Shown here piece by piece: positions 1-11,300 of a stretch of 64,000 bases of DNA. The DNA is from Acholoe squamosa (lineage: Eukaryota > Annelida > Polychaeta > Phyllodocida > Polynoidae). Every line of letters begins with the position of its first letter. The first letter of the stretch is position 1. The notes beneath the pieces were generated by a model. It had not been told where the DNA came from and did no database searches. It saw only the letters and a program-made list of their open reading frames with translations. A program made the position numbers and the translations under genes. The stretch lies in NCBI GenBank assembly GCA_949317995.1, contig OX439040.1, positions 27,444,030 through 27,508,029 on the forward strand, read 5' to 3'.

Positions 1-1334
1 TTCTGACTTGGATGTTGGTAATGACAGAACAGGGGAGAAGGACATAGTTTTAGTATTGTAGTAATGAGTTGAATCACCCGTTGCTGGTGGCTCATCATTT
101 CTTCTCTCTAGATGCTCTGACTTTACAGTCCAGTAGTCATTGTCCTTGAGCGTATGTCCTTCGTCTTCTTTGTTACTAACACGTTGACCTGTAGAAAGAT
201 CACCATGACAGCGGTTCACACAGGAGAGGGACTCAGACATGACCCTGATCATGTCACTTGTCGATGACTGACTCCTTGAGTCTGTAGAGACAAACGGGTA
301 AGTAGTATCCTGGAATGGTGCCGTATATATGTTAGAGGTGTTTCTGACTGTACAGGTGCTACATCCACCATGTAGGGTCTCATCATGGACCACCTTCCCT
401 CTGTGGTAGATTCTCCTACACCTACAGGCAGTGTGGTTATCATGCTCCTGCCTCAACACATTGTCCCTATCTAATGATACCAGGGGCTTTGTCCTTTTCT
501 TTTGTCTAAAGTCCTCATGTGGTGTGTGTTTGAAGTAGTCCATGACATGAAAGGGTTGTGATGTAGATCTTGTGATGACAGTCTTCCTGCCAGACGGCCT
601 ACACTCACCCTCCATCCACCCACCCCGTGCCGCTGATACCTGGACCTCACCATGGAGGCTCTCAGTGCACTGTCTCTTTGTATCATCCAGCATCTCCTTC
701 CACAGTTCAACACCTCTGACACTGTTGGATTGGGATGGGATCTGATGATTGGATAGGTTAATTCGTTCATCTGTGATACTCTGGCCATTGTGAGCGCTAT
801 TGTCGACCCTTGGCAGTAGAGACTGATTGGTGACGGGTCGTCCTGTAGCAGGTCCTGTCATTGCCATGGCCTTTATTGTTTTTATATCAGCTGGGCGGTG
901 GCTTGCCACTGCAGTAGGGCTTGGTGCGGATTTAGGCGGGACACCAGGTTTTTCACTCTTTGCATCATGTCTACTCATAGTGGGGTTTGGCCTTATCTTA
1001 GGTACACTGTCTGCAGTGAATGCTACCTGGGTGTCAGTATGTGCAGGTGCAGCACACTGCTGGTCTAAGACATTGTCAGTGTAGTAAGCTGTGTTGGGGG
1101 CATGTTTTCTCTCTGCAAGTGATGAATGGATGTAAGTACCTCTCGTAGTGGTATAACTGGCAGGCAGGACGTCGTATGGCACGGGTTGAATATCAATATA
1201 TCCAGCCACATTTCTCCTTACCCTGAGGTCCAGGGCTCCACTTGTGTCGTCCTTCATAGTATGGTAGACCCAATGTGAATGGTGACTAGGGGAAAGCAGC
1301 TCCATCTAGATCGTATATTACTGGAAGTGGTGAT
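1..1334 (-). CDS. Partial 5' coding exon of an unrecognised, probably disordered protein
   Basis: A minus-strand frame is open from an ATG at 1305-1303 to the window edge (435 codons, no stop), so the gene continues to the left. The ATG is directly preceded by an in-frame TAG. A good splice acceptor (pyrimidine-rich, ending TTTCAG at 1335-1340) lies 29 nt before the ATG, so this looks like an internal exon that carries the end of the 5' UTR and the true start. The product is polar, rich in Ser, Thr, Arg and His, with no membrane segment or signal peptide. Early on it has ALDLRV, loosely like a CtBP-binding PxDLS motif, which would suit a nuclear regulator. A short cysteine group (CRCRR, then CSTC) lies near residues 335-360. 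I do not recognise the family. The frame is long and free of repeats, so it is probably real, but the function is unknown. Confidence 0.65.
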
Positions 1335-1419
1335 CTGAAAGTAAAAGAGAAACCTACCATCAGAATTGTTCAAATATGACGGACTTTTTATAAACGTTTG
1401 GACCCCAGCCAAGGAGCAT

Positions 1420-1502
1420 GACCCGAGCTATGTGCCTAGTCAAGAGAATGGGAGAGAGAGAGAGAGAGAGATGACCCGAGCTCTGCGCCTGGTTTAGAGA
1501 AT

Positions 1503-1553
<51 letters not shown>
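1420..1553 (+). repeat. (GA)n microsatellite with a short duplicated flank
   Basis: Two GA runs (about 1451-1470 and 1504-1552) are each preceded by a similar GACCCGAGCT... segment, so repeat and flank were duplicated together. The minus-strand open frame here is serine/leucine repeat translation, not a gene. Confidence 0.95.
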
Positions 1554-1554
<1 letters not shown>

Positions 1555-2959
1555 CTTTTTGGAACACATTAGGTACACTTTAAAAATAAATGTCATCGGA
1601 ATAACGACGTCGTTATTTTCCGAGATTCCTTGTACATTTGTGTACCATTGCACAGCCACATAGGGCTTCTTGTGAAAACTACATCAGTGTCGTGGCGCAT
1701 TACACATTTCATGGTCAAAACACTCTAAAGTTCCATTGACATAATATTAAGTGTTGAAGGCTGAGGAGAGTATATATGCCGCCTACCCCTAGTAGAAAAT
1801 ATAAAACGAAAAGACAACCTCATCATATATATTCCGTTGGTTTGGAAGCTGCCGATATTCTGAGTGACCTTAAGTTACCAAATAAAAACAATCTTTTCCA
1901 TCTGCATTTCTATTATTGCCATCATGAACTTCGCATATCCTATGCCTCAGAGGCTGGCATTGTCTCTACTTGGAGAGTTAACAGGACACATTCTCTTGAC
2001 CAGGTTCAAAGGCATTCAGAGCATGACTTCTTTAACAAAATCTGGAAGAATTAAAAAAAAGTTATTTATGAGCACAGTGATGAAGGGTCCTCATTAATCA
2101 AAGTGTAGGCAGATATGTTATAGCACTGCATGCGATAAGTGGTATGTCGCACCCACTGGGTGGCCATGCTCTAGTGCTCTTAGACAGGGCAAGTTCTGAA
2201 CCGTTAACATGGGAAAGTACAGTAAACTCCAGCATATAAGCAGTGACTTATACGATATTCCAGGGTCTGGCGTATTGGAAAAATCATGGACTTACACAGT
2301 AGTAAATAGTGTTATATTGTGTAGGTGTATGGAAAAATCTATCGGGGTAAAATGTTAGGAACCAGAGACGATTTTAGGGTGACGTTACTCTTTCAAGATT
2401 CCTGTACCCATTTCGATATATTTGAATCAAGACCATCATAACTGTACTATCCCCCTTTCTGTTCCTCAGAGCGAGGAGGTTGAATGAGAGGTGGACGGGT
2501 TTGTTCCTCTTTGCTCTCAAGGACCTCACTTTGACTTGAAGACATGAGGAATGTCGGCATTTATCGATGCAATTGAGCAATTCTACTGTAGACAAATGCA
2601 GCCTGTATAGATACATAACTTTTGACATGTAGCATCTGGGGATTCACAGAGGTTTTAGTTCGGCCCAAAGAATATTTCAGGTCTCATGGTCTTAAAATTT
2701 GGGAGTTCGTCGAAATTAATCTTTAAACATTCTTTTTTTCTCAGTCAAAAAAAAAAAAAAAAAAGAGAAGAAGATGTGTTACCAGTAACAGTTTATTTGC
2801 AGACCCTTCCCTGTCCCTTGTAATTCCGAGGTATCTTCCTCCTGTCCAATATAGGCATGTTACACATCAATAGAATCGGATATTCAATGCACATGTGAGA
2901 GAATGTCTTGTCACGGCATAAGTTCAATCATAGTGATTCGATTCTTAAGGTCTTTGATG
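1554..2959. other. Non-coding stretch, nothing recognised
   Basis: Only short unconvincing frames are present, for example 1776-2054 plus and 2374-2628 minus. There is a poly(A) run near 2746-2764. No splice-bounded exon or repeat family was recognised. Confidence 0.5.
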
Positions 2960-3084
2960 GTTCCACAGCCATACAATCGGTCGGATTAACACTAATCCGA
3001 CCGATTTTTTTTTCTATACTTTTGATATATCATAAATCGTCGGATTTAATAGGGCTATTCCGATTGATTGTAGGTCTGTGGAAC
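2960..3084. mobile_element. Small MITE-like element with terminal and internal inverted repeats
   Basis: The left end GTTCCACAGCC...ACAATCGG (from 2960) is mirrored by CCGATTGATTGT..CTGTGGAAC (to 3084), giving a 125-bp element with inverted ends. Inside the left arm is a perfect 12-bp stem, TCGGTCGGATTA, with a 4-nt loop. No coding capacity. Confidence 0.6.
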
Positions 3085-3869
3085 TAGCGCTTTACTGTAA
3101 AACCCTGCGTAACATGCATACCATCGGATTGAGTTTTTTTTTTCTAATCAATGAATTTTTAAATTTCAAAAGCCAACTGGATCCTGAGAGGTAGGGCATT
3201 CAAGATTGAGGGAAACCTTGGGAGGTCCTACTGCTTTAAATACTTCCCTCCCCTGTGTTTGGGATGGTTTATAAGCTACGGCTTACAAGCCGCGTTTACA
3301 GCATTCATTGATATTTTTGTCATACTGGCATGGTAGGAAACGTCATTAATTTCACTGTTAGGGATGATCATTTAGGGGGTGGTCGTGCATATGCGCGAAA
3401 AAATTGACACCCACATCCCAAAGGTCAAGATTCCCCCAGGCTGCCCTAGTCTAAGCCCTAAGGCCAGGCTTTAAAAAGAATGGCCCTGTTTTGCCAGGTC
3501 GATCGGGTTACTGGAAACACACCTTTTTTTTTTTTGCCTCGGGCACAGAATTGCCCCAAATTCTGCTTCGTTACTGCTAGGAGACAACACACAAGCCAAC
3601 GCGGCGACCAGAAATGTGTAATCTTTCCAGAATTGAAAAGGAAATATGAGTGTCAGCCCTCTTTGTAAGTAGGGTCGGGCAATCTGAAGCACCCCGGTTT
3701 TAGTATTGGCCTTAACCATTACTATAGTAAATGACATGGACTGCAGGAGATGTGCCAGTATGACGGCGTCTCCCTTGACAAGCCACTCCTTTGGACCTCA
3801 TGAGTCTGTATGCGATGGTCTGTTGGATGTATCTCAGAAAGGACTTGAACCCAGTCTAAAAATATACAC
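3085..3869. other. Non-coding stretch, nothing recognised
   Basis: Contains T-rich runs and overlapping short open frames on both strands at 3471-3737. Neither has splice support or a recognisable domain. Confidence 0.45.
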
Positions 3870-4195
3870 CCGCTCCCTGCCTTAGCACTTGTACACCTAA
3901 CTTCCTGCTTGTAAGACTCGCTCCCTGCACTTGTACACCTAACGTCCTGCTTGTAAGACCCGCTCCCTGCACTTGTACACCTAACGTCCTGCTTGTAAGA
4001 CCCGCTCCCTGCACTTGTACACCTAACGTCCTGCTTGTAAGACCCGCTCCCTGCACTTGTACACCTAACGTCCTGCTTGTAAGACCCGCTCCCTGCACTT
4101 GTACACCTAACGTCCTGCTTGTAAGACCCGCTCCCTGCACTTGTACACCTAATGTCCTGCTTATAAGACCTGCTCCCTTCCTTAGCACTTGTACA
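3870..4195. repeat. 42-bp tandem repeat (about seven units)
   Basis: The unit begins CGCTCCCTGCACTTGTACAC and recurs every 42 bp with few changes. The first and last units carry a 6-bp insertion (CTTAGC). Because 42 is divisible by three, the minus strand stays open as a 14-residue periodic frame. That is a by-product of the repeat length. Confidence 0.95.
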
Positions 4196-4831
4196 CTGTC
4201 AGCCGTATTTCACCTTTCTGTACAATTAGACCCCACTAAAACAACTATATGTAAACCATACCACTAATAGTCCAGAATATATAAAGAGCATACGAGGGAC
4301 AACCATTAGGCAGGACACCCATTACACAGGATAACCACAATGCATGACAATCACCATGCAGGGTTATCCCATAGTGAGGCCCATAGACCGGTTCATTCTA
4401 GTATGAACCAGACTTAGCAAGCCCATGGGACAGGACATCCATATCCCTATTAGTAGACGCAGAAGCAGCCCCGACGGCACCCAACTCGGACGCAGGTTGT
4501 GCAGCGCCACCCTTCAGTATACAATAGCATAGCCATGCAGCACTATGTGCTGCACCCTATAGGTTAACTAATATACAGGTACACCAAGCCTGGAACCATA
4601 GACTTCCTATGATAATATCAGAGTGCACGATGGAGATCATCATCACGACACAGAGGGACTTATTTATTATATTGTAAGTTGAGTATGAAATCTCTCACAA
4701 TGAAAATGTGTATCGCCTCATTAGTCAAGCAAGAAGTATTGTTCACTATGAAACATCAATTGTTAAGCCTATGTAATAAAACCATAGTGTTGTAGATTTT
4801 AATACAATAGAAGAGAATAGTCCTGTGAGAC
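4196..4831. other. Non-coding stretch upstream of the candidate signal-peptide exon
   Basis: No exon or repeat recognised. It contains short degenerate ACAACCAT/AGGATAACC-like repeats near 4295-4370. Confidence 0.4.
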
Positions 4832-4871
4832 ATGGCGCGGCGACTTGTAATCTTGTGTCTAGTTTCAGTTG
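4832..4871 (+). CDS. Candidate first coding exon encoding a signal peptide
   Basis: ATG at 4832 opens a 40-nt frame, MARRLVILCLVSV plus one base, ending exactly at G|GTGAGA, a good 5' splice site. A short basic N-terminus followed by a leucine/valine-rich stretch is typical of a secretory signal peptide, and such exons often end in phase 1, as here. A strong acceptor (CTTTCGTTTGCAG) lies at 5633 on the same strand. Joining directly to it gives a stop within two codons, so any middle exons must be small or unrecognised. The exon is too short to be sure; it could be chance. Confidence 0.3.
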
Positions 4872-4959
4872 GTGAGACAGATAGGGCATACTATCATCTG
4901 GGCTTTTGGTATTATATAGCATAAATTCAACCTGCAGGGTACCAGCGAAGGTGGGTAAG

Positions 4960-5345
4960 GGGCACTAGAGGTAGGAGGAGGGAGGAAGGGAGAGGACGTG
5001 GGGCCTGTATGGGAGAATGGGGGGGAGGGAGAAGGGTAAGGGCAGGGAAAAAAGAAGGAGAAAGAGAGTACGTGATGTAAGGTGAGGAGACAGGACTGGT
5101 GGAGGAGATGGGCGGGAGTAAAGGGGAGGGAGTGGAGTGGAGGGATTGGGCTTTTTGGTGGTTAAGGTTTCAGGGGAGTGGATGGGGAAATAAGGGGAGG
5201 GAGGAGGGAGTTGGTTTCAGGGGAGTGGAGAGGGAAGTGGTGGATGGGGAGGAGGCAAAGGGAGGGAGAGTGCATTGGGTAGAGGGGAACAATTGAAGTG
5301 GGGAATAATGGAGGGGGAGGTAAGGGAGGGGGAAGCTGTTGGGAT
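4960..5345 (+). repeat. Purine-rich (G/A) tract
   Basis: Almost 400 bp in which the plus strand is dominated by GGGAGG, GGAGGA and GGGAAG runs. The open frame at 5099-5296 is low-complexity Gly/Glu/Trp translation. Several GGG runs close together could form G-quadruplexes, and the strand asymmetry could favour triplexes. Confidence 0.8.
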
Positions 5346-5633
5346 GATATAAAATGGAGTGGTCTCAGAATCTAACAAAATGTTGAGTATAAAATGGCGT
5401 AATCCAAGTTATTAGAATAACATGACTTAAACAGAGGAAGATATACTGTGAGGGGTCACTGCAAAGGAAAGTAGAAGGTGATTATATAGGATAAGTGATT
5501 TCTATTTTTACTTTGTATTAAGACATGTACGGCACTTGCGGTGGCTGCTCACTATATATAGCTGTACTCTACACTGACTATAGATTAGTCATTTCATGGT
5601 GCATTTCTAACGTTTACTTTCTTTCGTTTGCAG

Positions 5634-5690
5634 ATTGATACACTTTCACTTTAAAAGTTGAATAAACTTGAAATGTCATCATGAAGTCGT
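5634..5690 (+). other. Candidate 3' terminal exon with poly(A) signal
   Basis: A strong acceptor (TTTACTTTCTTTCGTTTGCAG context, ending at 5633) is followed 27 bp later by AATAAA at 5661-5666 and a T-rich stretch near 5690. This could be the last exon of a small secreted-peptide gene starting at 4832. No supported coding exon joins the two. Confidence 0.25.
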
Positions 5691-6068
5691 TTTTTTTTTT
5701 CAAATGTGATTCAATACAGACAAGAAGATAGAACGTTGATCTGCCTATCATCCAAGCTCCTAAAATTGCTCCATATTTCTGGACAGCCTTGACTATCGTC
5801 CTAAAGTAGATGGACGTATTAAAGTAATTATGACCCAACAGTTATCCAAATCCAAATTGAAGTAGATATATTGTGAAAGTAGAATAAGTACCTGTGTTAC
5901 CCTGTGGTTTGCTCCATGTGGTGGTGGGTAAGTTGGGAGGAGGTGGGAGGGTCGTGTTATCGCCTGGTACAGCATAGTACACACTGAGGCTGACAATGTT
6001 GTGGGTGACAAGGTTACGGTCCAGGTAACATGTGTACGGCTAGAGCTGCACGTACACCACGTGTGTAT
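5691..6068. other. Non-coding stretch, nothing recognised
   Basis: Only short frames are present, with no splice-bounded exon. Confidence 0.4.
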
Positions 6069-6477
6069 GTAGGGGCCAGCTCTGCCGTAAGGCCAGCAGC
6101 CCTGTTCCTGGAGATCCTAGCCCCCTACGTGTGTGTCATACCAATCCGGGTGTAGGTGCCTGGAACGGTATAATACAGATACGCTTCGACCCTGGCAGTA
6201 CTGTGTACTGGTAGGCCAACTGGGAAGTCAGGAGTGCCTCACACTGCTTGATAAAGCCCAAACCGATCTGGTTGGGAGGAATGCTTGCTGCTGGTTGGCC
6301 ATGGTTGAAGCTGGTTGGGAGGAGTGTAGGGGCCAGCTCTGGCTGTAAGTCCATGGTGGTAGGCCATCTGCCCCGTTCTGGTTGCACCAGCCCTCAGGGG
6401 CTGGTCAGCCGGTATAAGCTGCCCCCCTTGTGTATCATACCGATCCAGATGTAGGTGGAAGGTAGAGAATATCAGAT

Positions 6478-6540
6478 GGGGAAGTAGCTCAGCGGTAGAG
6501 TTTCCACCTGCAGGTTGGAGGGTCCCGGTTTCTCCAGGAC
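6478..6540 (+). repeat. tRNA-Cys-like segment that has lost box B
   Basis: GGGGAAGTAGCTCAGCGGTA matches the acceptor stem, D-arm and box A of a tRNA, and CCTGCAGGTT resembles the anticodon region of tRNA-Cys(GCA). Compared with the copy at 6801-6875, about 13 nt including the TGGTTCGA box B are missing. It is not a functional tRNA. Confidence 0.65.
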
Positions 6541-6664
6541 GTTTTCCGCCGAGGGGGCAGCTTGCACCAGCTTACATGAGGGCTAGTGCAACTGGAACGG
6601 GGGAGATGGCCTACCACCATGGACTTACAGCCAGATATATATATATTATATCCACATATCTATG

Positions 6665-6705
<41 letters not shown>

Positions 6706-6720
6706 TTATATCCACATATC

Positions 6721-6766
<46 letters not shown>

Positions 6767-6800
6767 GAATATATATATATGTAGAGGTCGTCGGAAAATG

Positions 6801-6875
6801 TCCTGGAGAAACCGGGAGTCGAACCAGGGACCCTCCAACCTGCAGGCGGAAGCTCTACCGCTGAGCTACTTCCCC
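6801..6875 (-). repeat. tRNA-Cys-like segment with both pol III boxes
   Basis: On the minus strand it reads GGGGAAGTAGCTCAGCGGTA..., then CCTGCAGG, then GGTCCCTGGTTCGACTCC. Box A and box B are intact in form, and the CTGCAG anticodon loop and GGTCCCTGGTTC segment resemble tRNA-Cys(GCA). The 3' acceptor strand pairs only partly and there is no clean CCA end or terminator, so I call it tRNA-derived repeat sequence. Confidence 0.6.
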
Positions 6876-7276
6876 GTCTGACATTCTCTACCTTCCATCT
6901 ACACCTGGATTGGTATGACACACACATAGGGGCAGCTACCACCAGATGCCAGCCCCTGAAGGCTGGTACATCCAGAACGGGGCTGCTGGCCTTACGGCAG
7001 AGCTGGCCCCTACATATATATAGTCACATAGAGGGACAGTTAATGGTTGTCATGTATATAGCTATCCATGTGTCTCTTATGGTACACTCTGCAACCCGGG
7101 CTAATAACTGTGCCTGCAGATCTTAAGTTTGGGAGACTTGGTAGTGCTAGATTACTTAGATGGAAAGCCAATACATTTTCTCCCTGCACTACTCTCATGT
7201 AGACATTAGCTGTGACCAAAGCATCAGGCTTCTAATCATCACTGAAGACATCCATGGGGGATCAATTGGCCCAGCA

Positions 7277-7460
7277 GGGCCTCCCTAGCCCACTTAAAAG
7301 GGTCTATTTCTCCTCTTTTCTATCCCCTCAGGATGTGTGTGGTGCACATATGAGCGGGCACCAACACATTCCCCTGTAAAATTGTGTAAGTAGTTCTCGC
7401 CATGAATATGACCTTAGCTGTCGAAATGGCGTTAAACATCTATTACTCACTCACTCACTC
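7277..7460 (+). mobile_element. SINE-like element, copy 1
   Basis: About 184 bp starting GGGCCTCCCTAGCCCACTTA and ending GGCGTTAAACATCTATTACTC followed by ACTC repeats. Flanking direct repeats TCAATTGGCCC sit at both ends, a target-site duplication typical of LINE-driven insertion. Other copies lie at 48661, 55049 and 59892. Confidence 0.85.
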
Positions 7461-8071
7461 AATTGGCCCCAGAGTCCATGGTATGGATATGTGGGGTGGA
7501 TTGGCTTCTCAAAGCAACATGAACTTTACACTCTCTAATAAGGTATTCATACTAATCACAGAAACTATTCCTTTGATTTGTGGATGGGGGTATCCTTCCC
7601 CTACCAGGAACCCTTATTTCAGTCAGATCAATAAGATATTGAGGGAGCTAGGCCAGAATTATCGACACATGACCGCAGCATGGAACCCGGCCGTCACTAC
7701 AGTGAAAACATTCACCCCTACTAGGGCTCCCAGACTCGCGTTGCTACATTGAATCATTAGGTCGATACGCACCACGTGGCATTTTGTTATATTTGCATTT
7801 CGCAATAGTGTCTATAAACTCTTGCAGTTTAAAGTATCAGCAGTGTCTGATATCAAGTACAGAAGCACAGATATATAAATTGTAACCTGGCATTTGTGCT
7901 GAAAGCTGATCATAGCGCAAATAGTGTGTGCGCTGTGGGTTTGTTTTACATTGTCTCTGTTATCAGTAAAAGAAAGGAATTGCTGCAAATGAGCAGATGG
8001 GATAAGCAGAGGAAAGTTTGACAGTGGCTGTTTCTACCCCACACTTTTTGTCCCATACATACAGTGCTTGA

Positions 8072-8124
<53 letters not shown>

Positions 8125-8303
8125 CATTACTGCATTGGGCAAAGAATATGGTAACTCTCTATCCTCACTGGATGGATATTTACTAAACTGAGAAAGAAAA
8201 AAGTTCACAATAGACCAATAGTCCACTGGGCCTCTTCGTTCGACTTTTGTGTATGACATATATGGCCAAAGTCGGCCAAAGGGGCCCAGTGGTATATTAG
8301 CCT
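7461..8303. other. Non-coding stretch with a (TA)n microsatellite
   Basis: A (TA)n run occupies about 8075-8122. Nothing else was recognised. Confidence 0.6.
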
Positions 8304-11300
8304 TATAGTCCAGGCAATGTAGCTCAAAAATAGGGTCTAGCTCAAAGTACGAGCAATACAGACAATTCTGCCACCATGCATTTCTTTGATGACCCCAGAA
8401 TGACCTATTAAAAGTCCTAGGTTATGCAGGTGGTGGAAATATGGTTAATTTGCATAAGTAGGTTAGCACCTATTTCATCAGTTTCCTCTGATAATTTTTG
8501 TGTTAACGGTGGTTTGGATCAATATTTATAGCACATTCAAAAGCTTATTATACAATTCTGTTCTGTAGTAAAAATCCTAATTTAAAAAAATTCAAAGATC
8601 CAAATTTTCATCTTTCCATATTGGAAATCAGAGATAGACATTCTCTCATTTTCAAGCACAAGACACCCTTTCTATAGTCCATTAAATAAGAATGTCATCA
8701 TGTATTTCTGAGATGCCAATGAGAGCATTCATGCGTGAAATAGGCTGTCACAGTGTGCAGTAGTAGGGCTTTATGTGCACACCTATAGCAACAGAGTTTC
8801 TTATGCATGTCAGTGTGTGTAGTGCACAGTATAAAAAAGACCTTTTCTGTTACCACACCAGTAGATCTACACCTCAACAGCTAGGGATGTGTTTCATTTT
8901 AGGACTATGAAGGTTTAATGAATTTATATATGTAATCTAGATGTAGCATCATTGGATCTCCAGTGGATGTGCTGCACAATGCGTCTTGCTGGGAATAAGG
9001 GGAGAAAAGTAGGGTGATTGGAATTGTGCCCATATGTCTAGAACATAGGTGGTGTCGCTATCTGGGAGTGTGACAACCTTGTAGGGTCATAATGGTGCAT
9101 GTATGGTGCAGTCATGGTGAGTAACTAGGCAGGGCTACATTCATGCATCAGGATGACCAATGGGTATGATGCATTAATGCATTTACTTGGTTCTCAGAAA
9201 CCCAACATAATGTGTGGATTCTGTCACTCCCAGCTCGTGCCCTAATCAACGAAGCAATGCAAGCTTTTGCTGGTGTTGAGTATACAACAAGTGAGCAGCA
9301 CAAAGAAGCCACTGTAGCAAGACAGAAAAGAGATGTTAGTGACACAATCAAAATACTCACAAACCTTACAGAGTACTGGTGTTGATGCAGTAAATGTGGA
9401 TCAGTCAAAACAGGTGGGCAAAAGAATATTAGATTCTATGGTTAGAAAAAAGGTAGAGGAGTTCTTGTTAAAAAAAGTGAATCAGGCGGTGGCACATGCC
9501 TTCAGGTCAGCCATCAGGATTCAGGATGAACTGGTGCAAATTGATCCAAATCTACTCTTTCAGAGACTAGTGACAATTGCAGATGACAAAACTGACCTGC
9601 CTGCTTTGTTTGAACATGAACTTTGCAGTTACCCACCATTGCTGTTTGATTTGTGTGGACTCCCATTGCAAGCAAACAAACTAATCCTAGCTGACGTGCC
9701 GTAAAACACTAACTAACTAACTAGCTAGCTGATGCATTGTGGAAGGGTGCAAAGCAAGCGGAAGTGTGCATATTACCAAACAATGCACAGTTTGTACTTG
9801 ATGGAGGTGCACTGCTGTATCGCCTATCATGGACCCAAGGAGCATCATAAAATCAGATATGCCAGCTTTATGTCAACTATGTTGAAAAGATATATGGAAA
9901 GGCAATGATTGTATTTGATGCATATGCAGGTGGCCCTTTTACCAAAGATGTAGCACACCTGAGGCAAACTGGAGTCAGGCAAGGTCTGTCAGTTAATTTC
10001 ACAGACAAAATGGTATTGCCTTGCAAAAAGGATGAGTCTCTGGCAAATAGATAAAAAAAGCAAAAGTTCATTGACTACTTTAGGAAATACTAAATCAGTT
10101 TGGATGTGATGTCATCCATACACAACAAGATCCAGATGTCATGATTGTGAAGACAACAGTTACATCCGCAAAAGAGAGGGCAACAGTCCTAGTGGGGGAT
10201 GATACTTATCCATTGATCTTGCTAATCTTTTATGTTGACTTGACTGTATGTCAAGTATTATTTGCACAAGAATCGAATATGGGATATAAAAAAAGCTGAA
10301 GCTTGAACTTGGCCAAACTTTATGTCAGGGCATCCTAATTGTTCATGCAATTCTAGGGTGTGAGGCCATGTCAAGGGTATTTGGACTAGAAAAAGGGCCC
10401 ACTCTAACCAAAATGATGAAGGGTCAACACTTTCAGCATCAGGCCAAAGTCTTTACCAATGACCATTGTGATAAGGAGGCTGTGCTCATTGCAGGAGAAA
10501 AGGCAATGGTTTGTCTCTACCATGGAAAATAATTAGGGGATCTGAACTCTCTGAGGCATCAGACATTTTGTGAGAACATATCCTCCAGTTGAGCATCCCA
10601 AGAACCCCAAAAGTTGCCAGCAACTTCAGCTGCAGCAAAGTACCATAGTCTCTGGGTGTATCACCAAATCCAGGTATGGAGGGGAAAAGAAAAGACCCTG
10701 TTTGCAACTGATTGGGGATGGAAGGTTGTCAATGAAATCTATTTCCCAATACAGACTGACATTCCTCTAGCACCCAAAGCTCTTCTCAAAGTTATTCACT
10801 AAGGTTGTTAAAAAGACAGTAAACGGTGTTTATGCCATAAGCATGGAATGAAAATTCAATAACTGTAAGTGTACCACTTATTTACCTCTCTGAAACCGAT
10901 TGAATAGACTTCTGCTCAAAACAACACTTTATTTTTCCATTGATACCATTGGGTCTGAATAAATAGATTTTGACAATGGCAGGTGTTTCATGAAAGGGCT
11001 GGACATCAAAAGTACAACATGGTAGGATTTTTTTACAAGTACAAATCTAGTTGAACTCATGCTGTTACCTGGTACTACACATGGATACAACTAAATGGGG
11101 TCAATATCCTATGTGATTATGTGACTTATACAATCATTTATTCATACAAGGAATTGAATTGATGCTCATACTAACATAAATAATATGGTGATTAACTGAA
11201 AAACAGGAACCCAAAAGATTGAACTTATTTTATACAACCTTTTGGTCACCTGTCCACTCTTCTTGGCAAATTAGCGAATAAATTAATTCATAAAATCTTA

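Larger units (their letters stand above)
6069..7013. mobile_element. Nested inverted-repeat element with 42-bp terminal inverted repeats
   Basis: The left end (6069-6110, starting GTAGGGGCCAGCTCTGCCGT) and the right end (6972-7013) are inverted copies, about 39 of 42 matching. Inside lies a second foldback: 6334-6400, containing TCTGGCTGTAAGTCCATGG, pairs with 6570-6634. (TA)n runs occupy about 6638-6780. Each half carries a tRNA-Cys-like segment in opposite orientation. No transposase is visible, so this is a non-autonomous element or two related elements inserted in opposite directions. Confidence 0.7.

Noticed and set aside
3856-4188. 110-codon repeat protein on the minus strand
   Set aside because: Translation of a 42-bp tandem repeat.
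6478-6875. Functional tRNA-Cys genes
   Set aside because: One copy lacks box B and neither forms a closed acceptor stem; both lie in a repeat element.
6576-6942. Isoleucine/tyrosine-rich ORFs on both strands
   Set aside because: Translations of (TA)n microsatellite.
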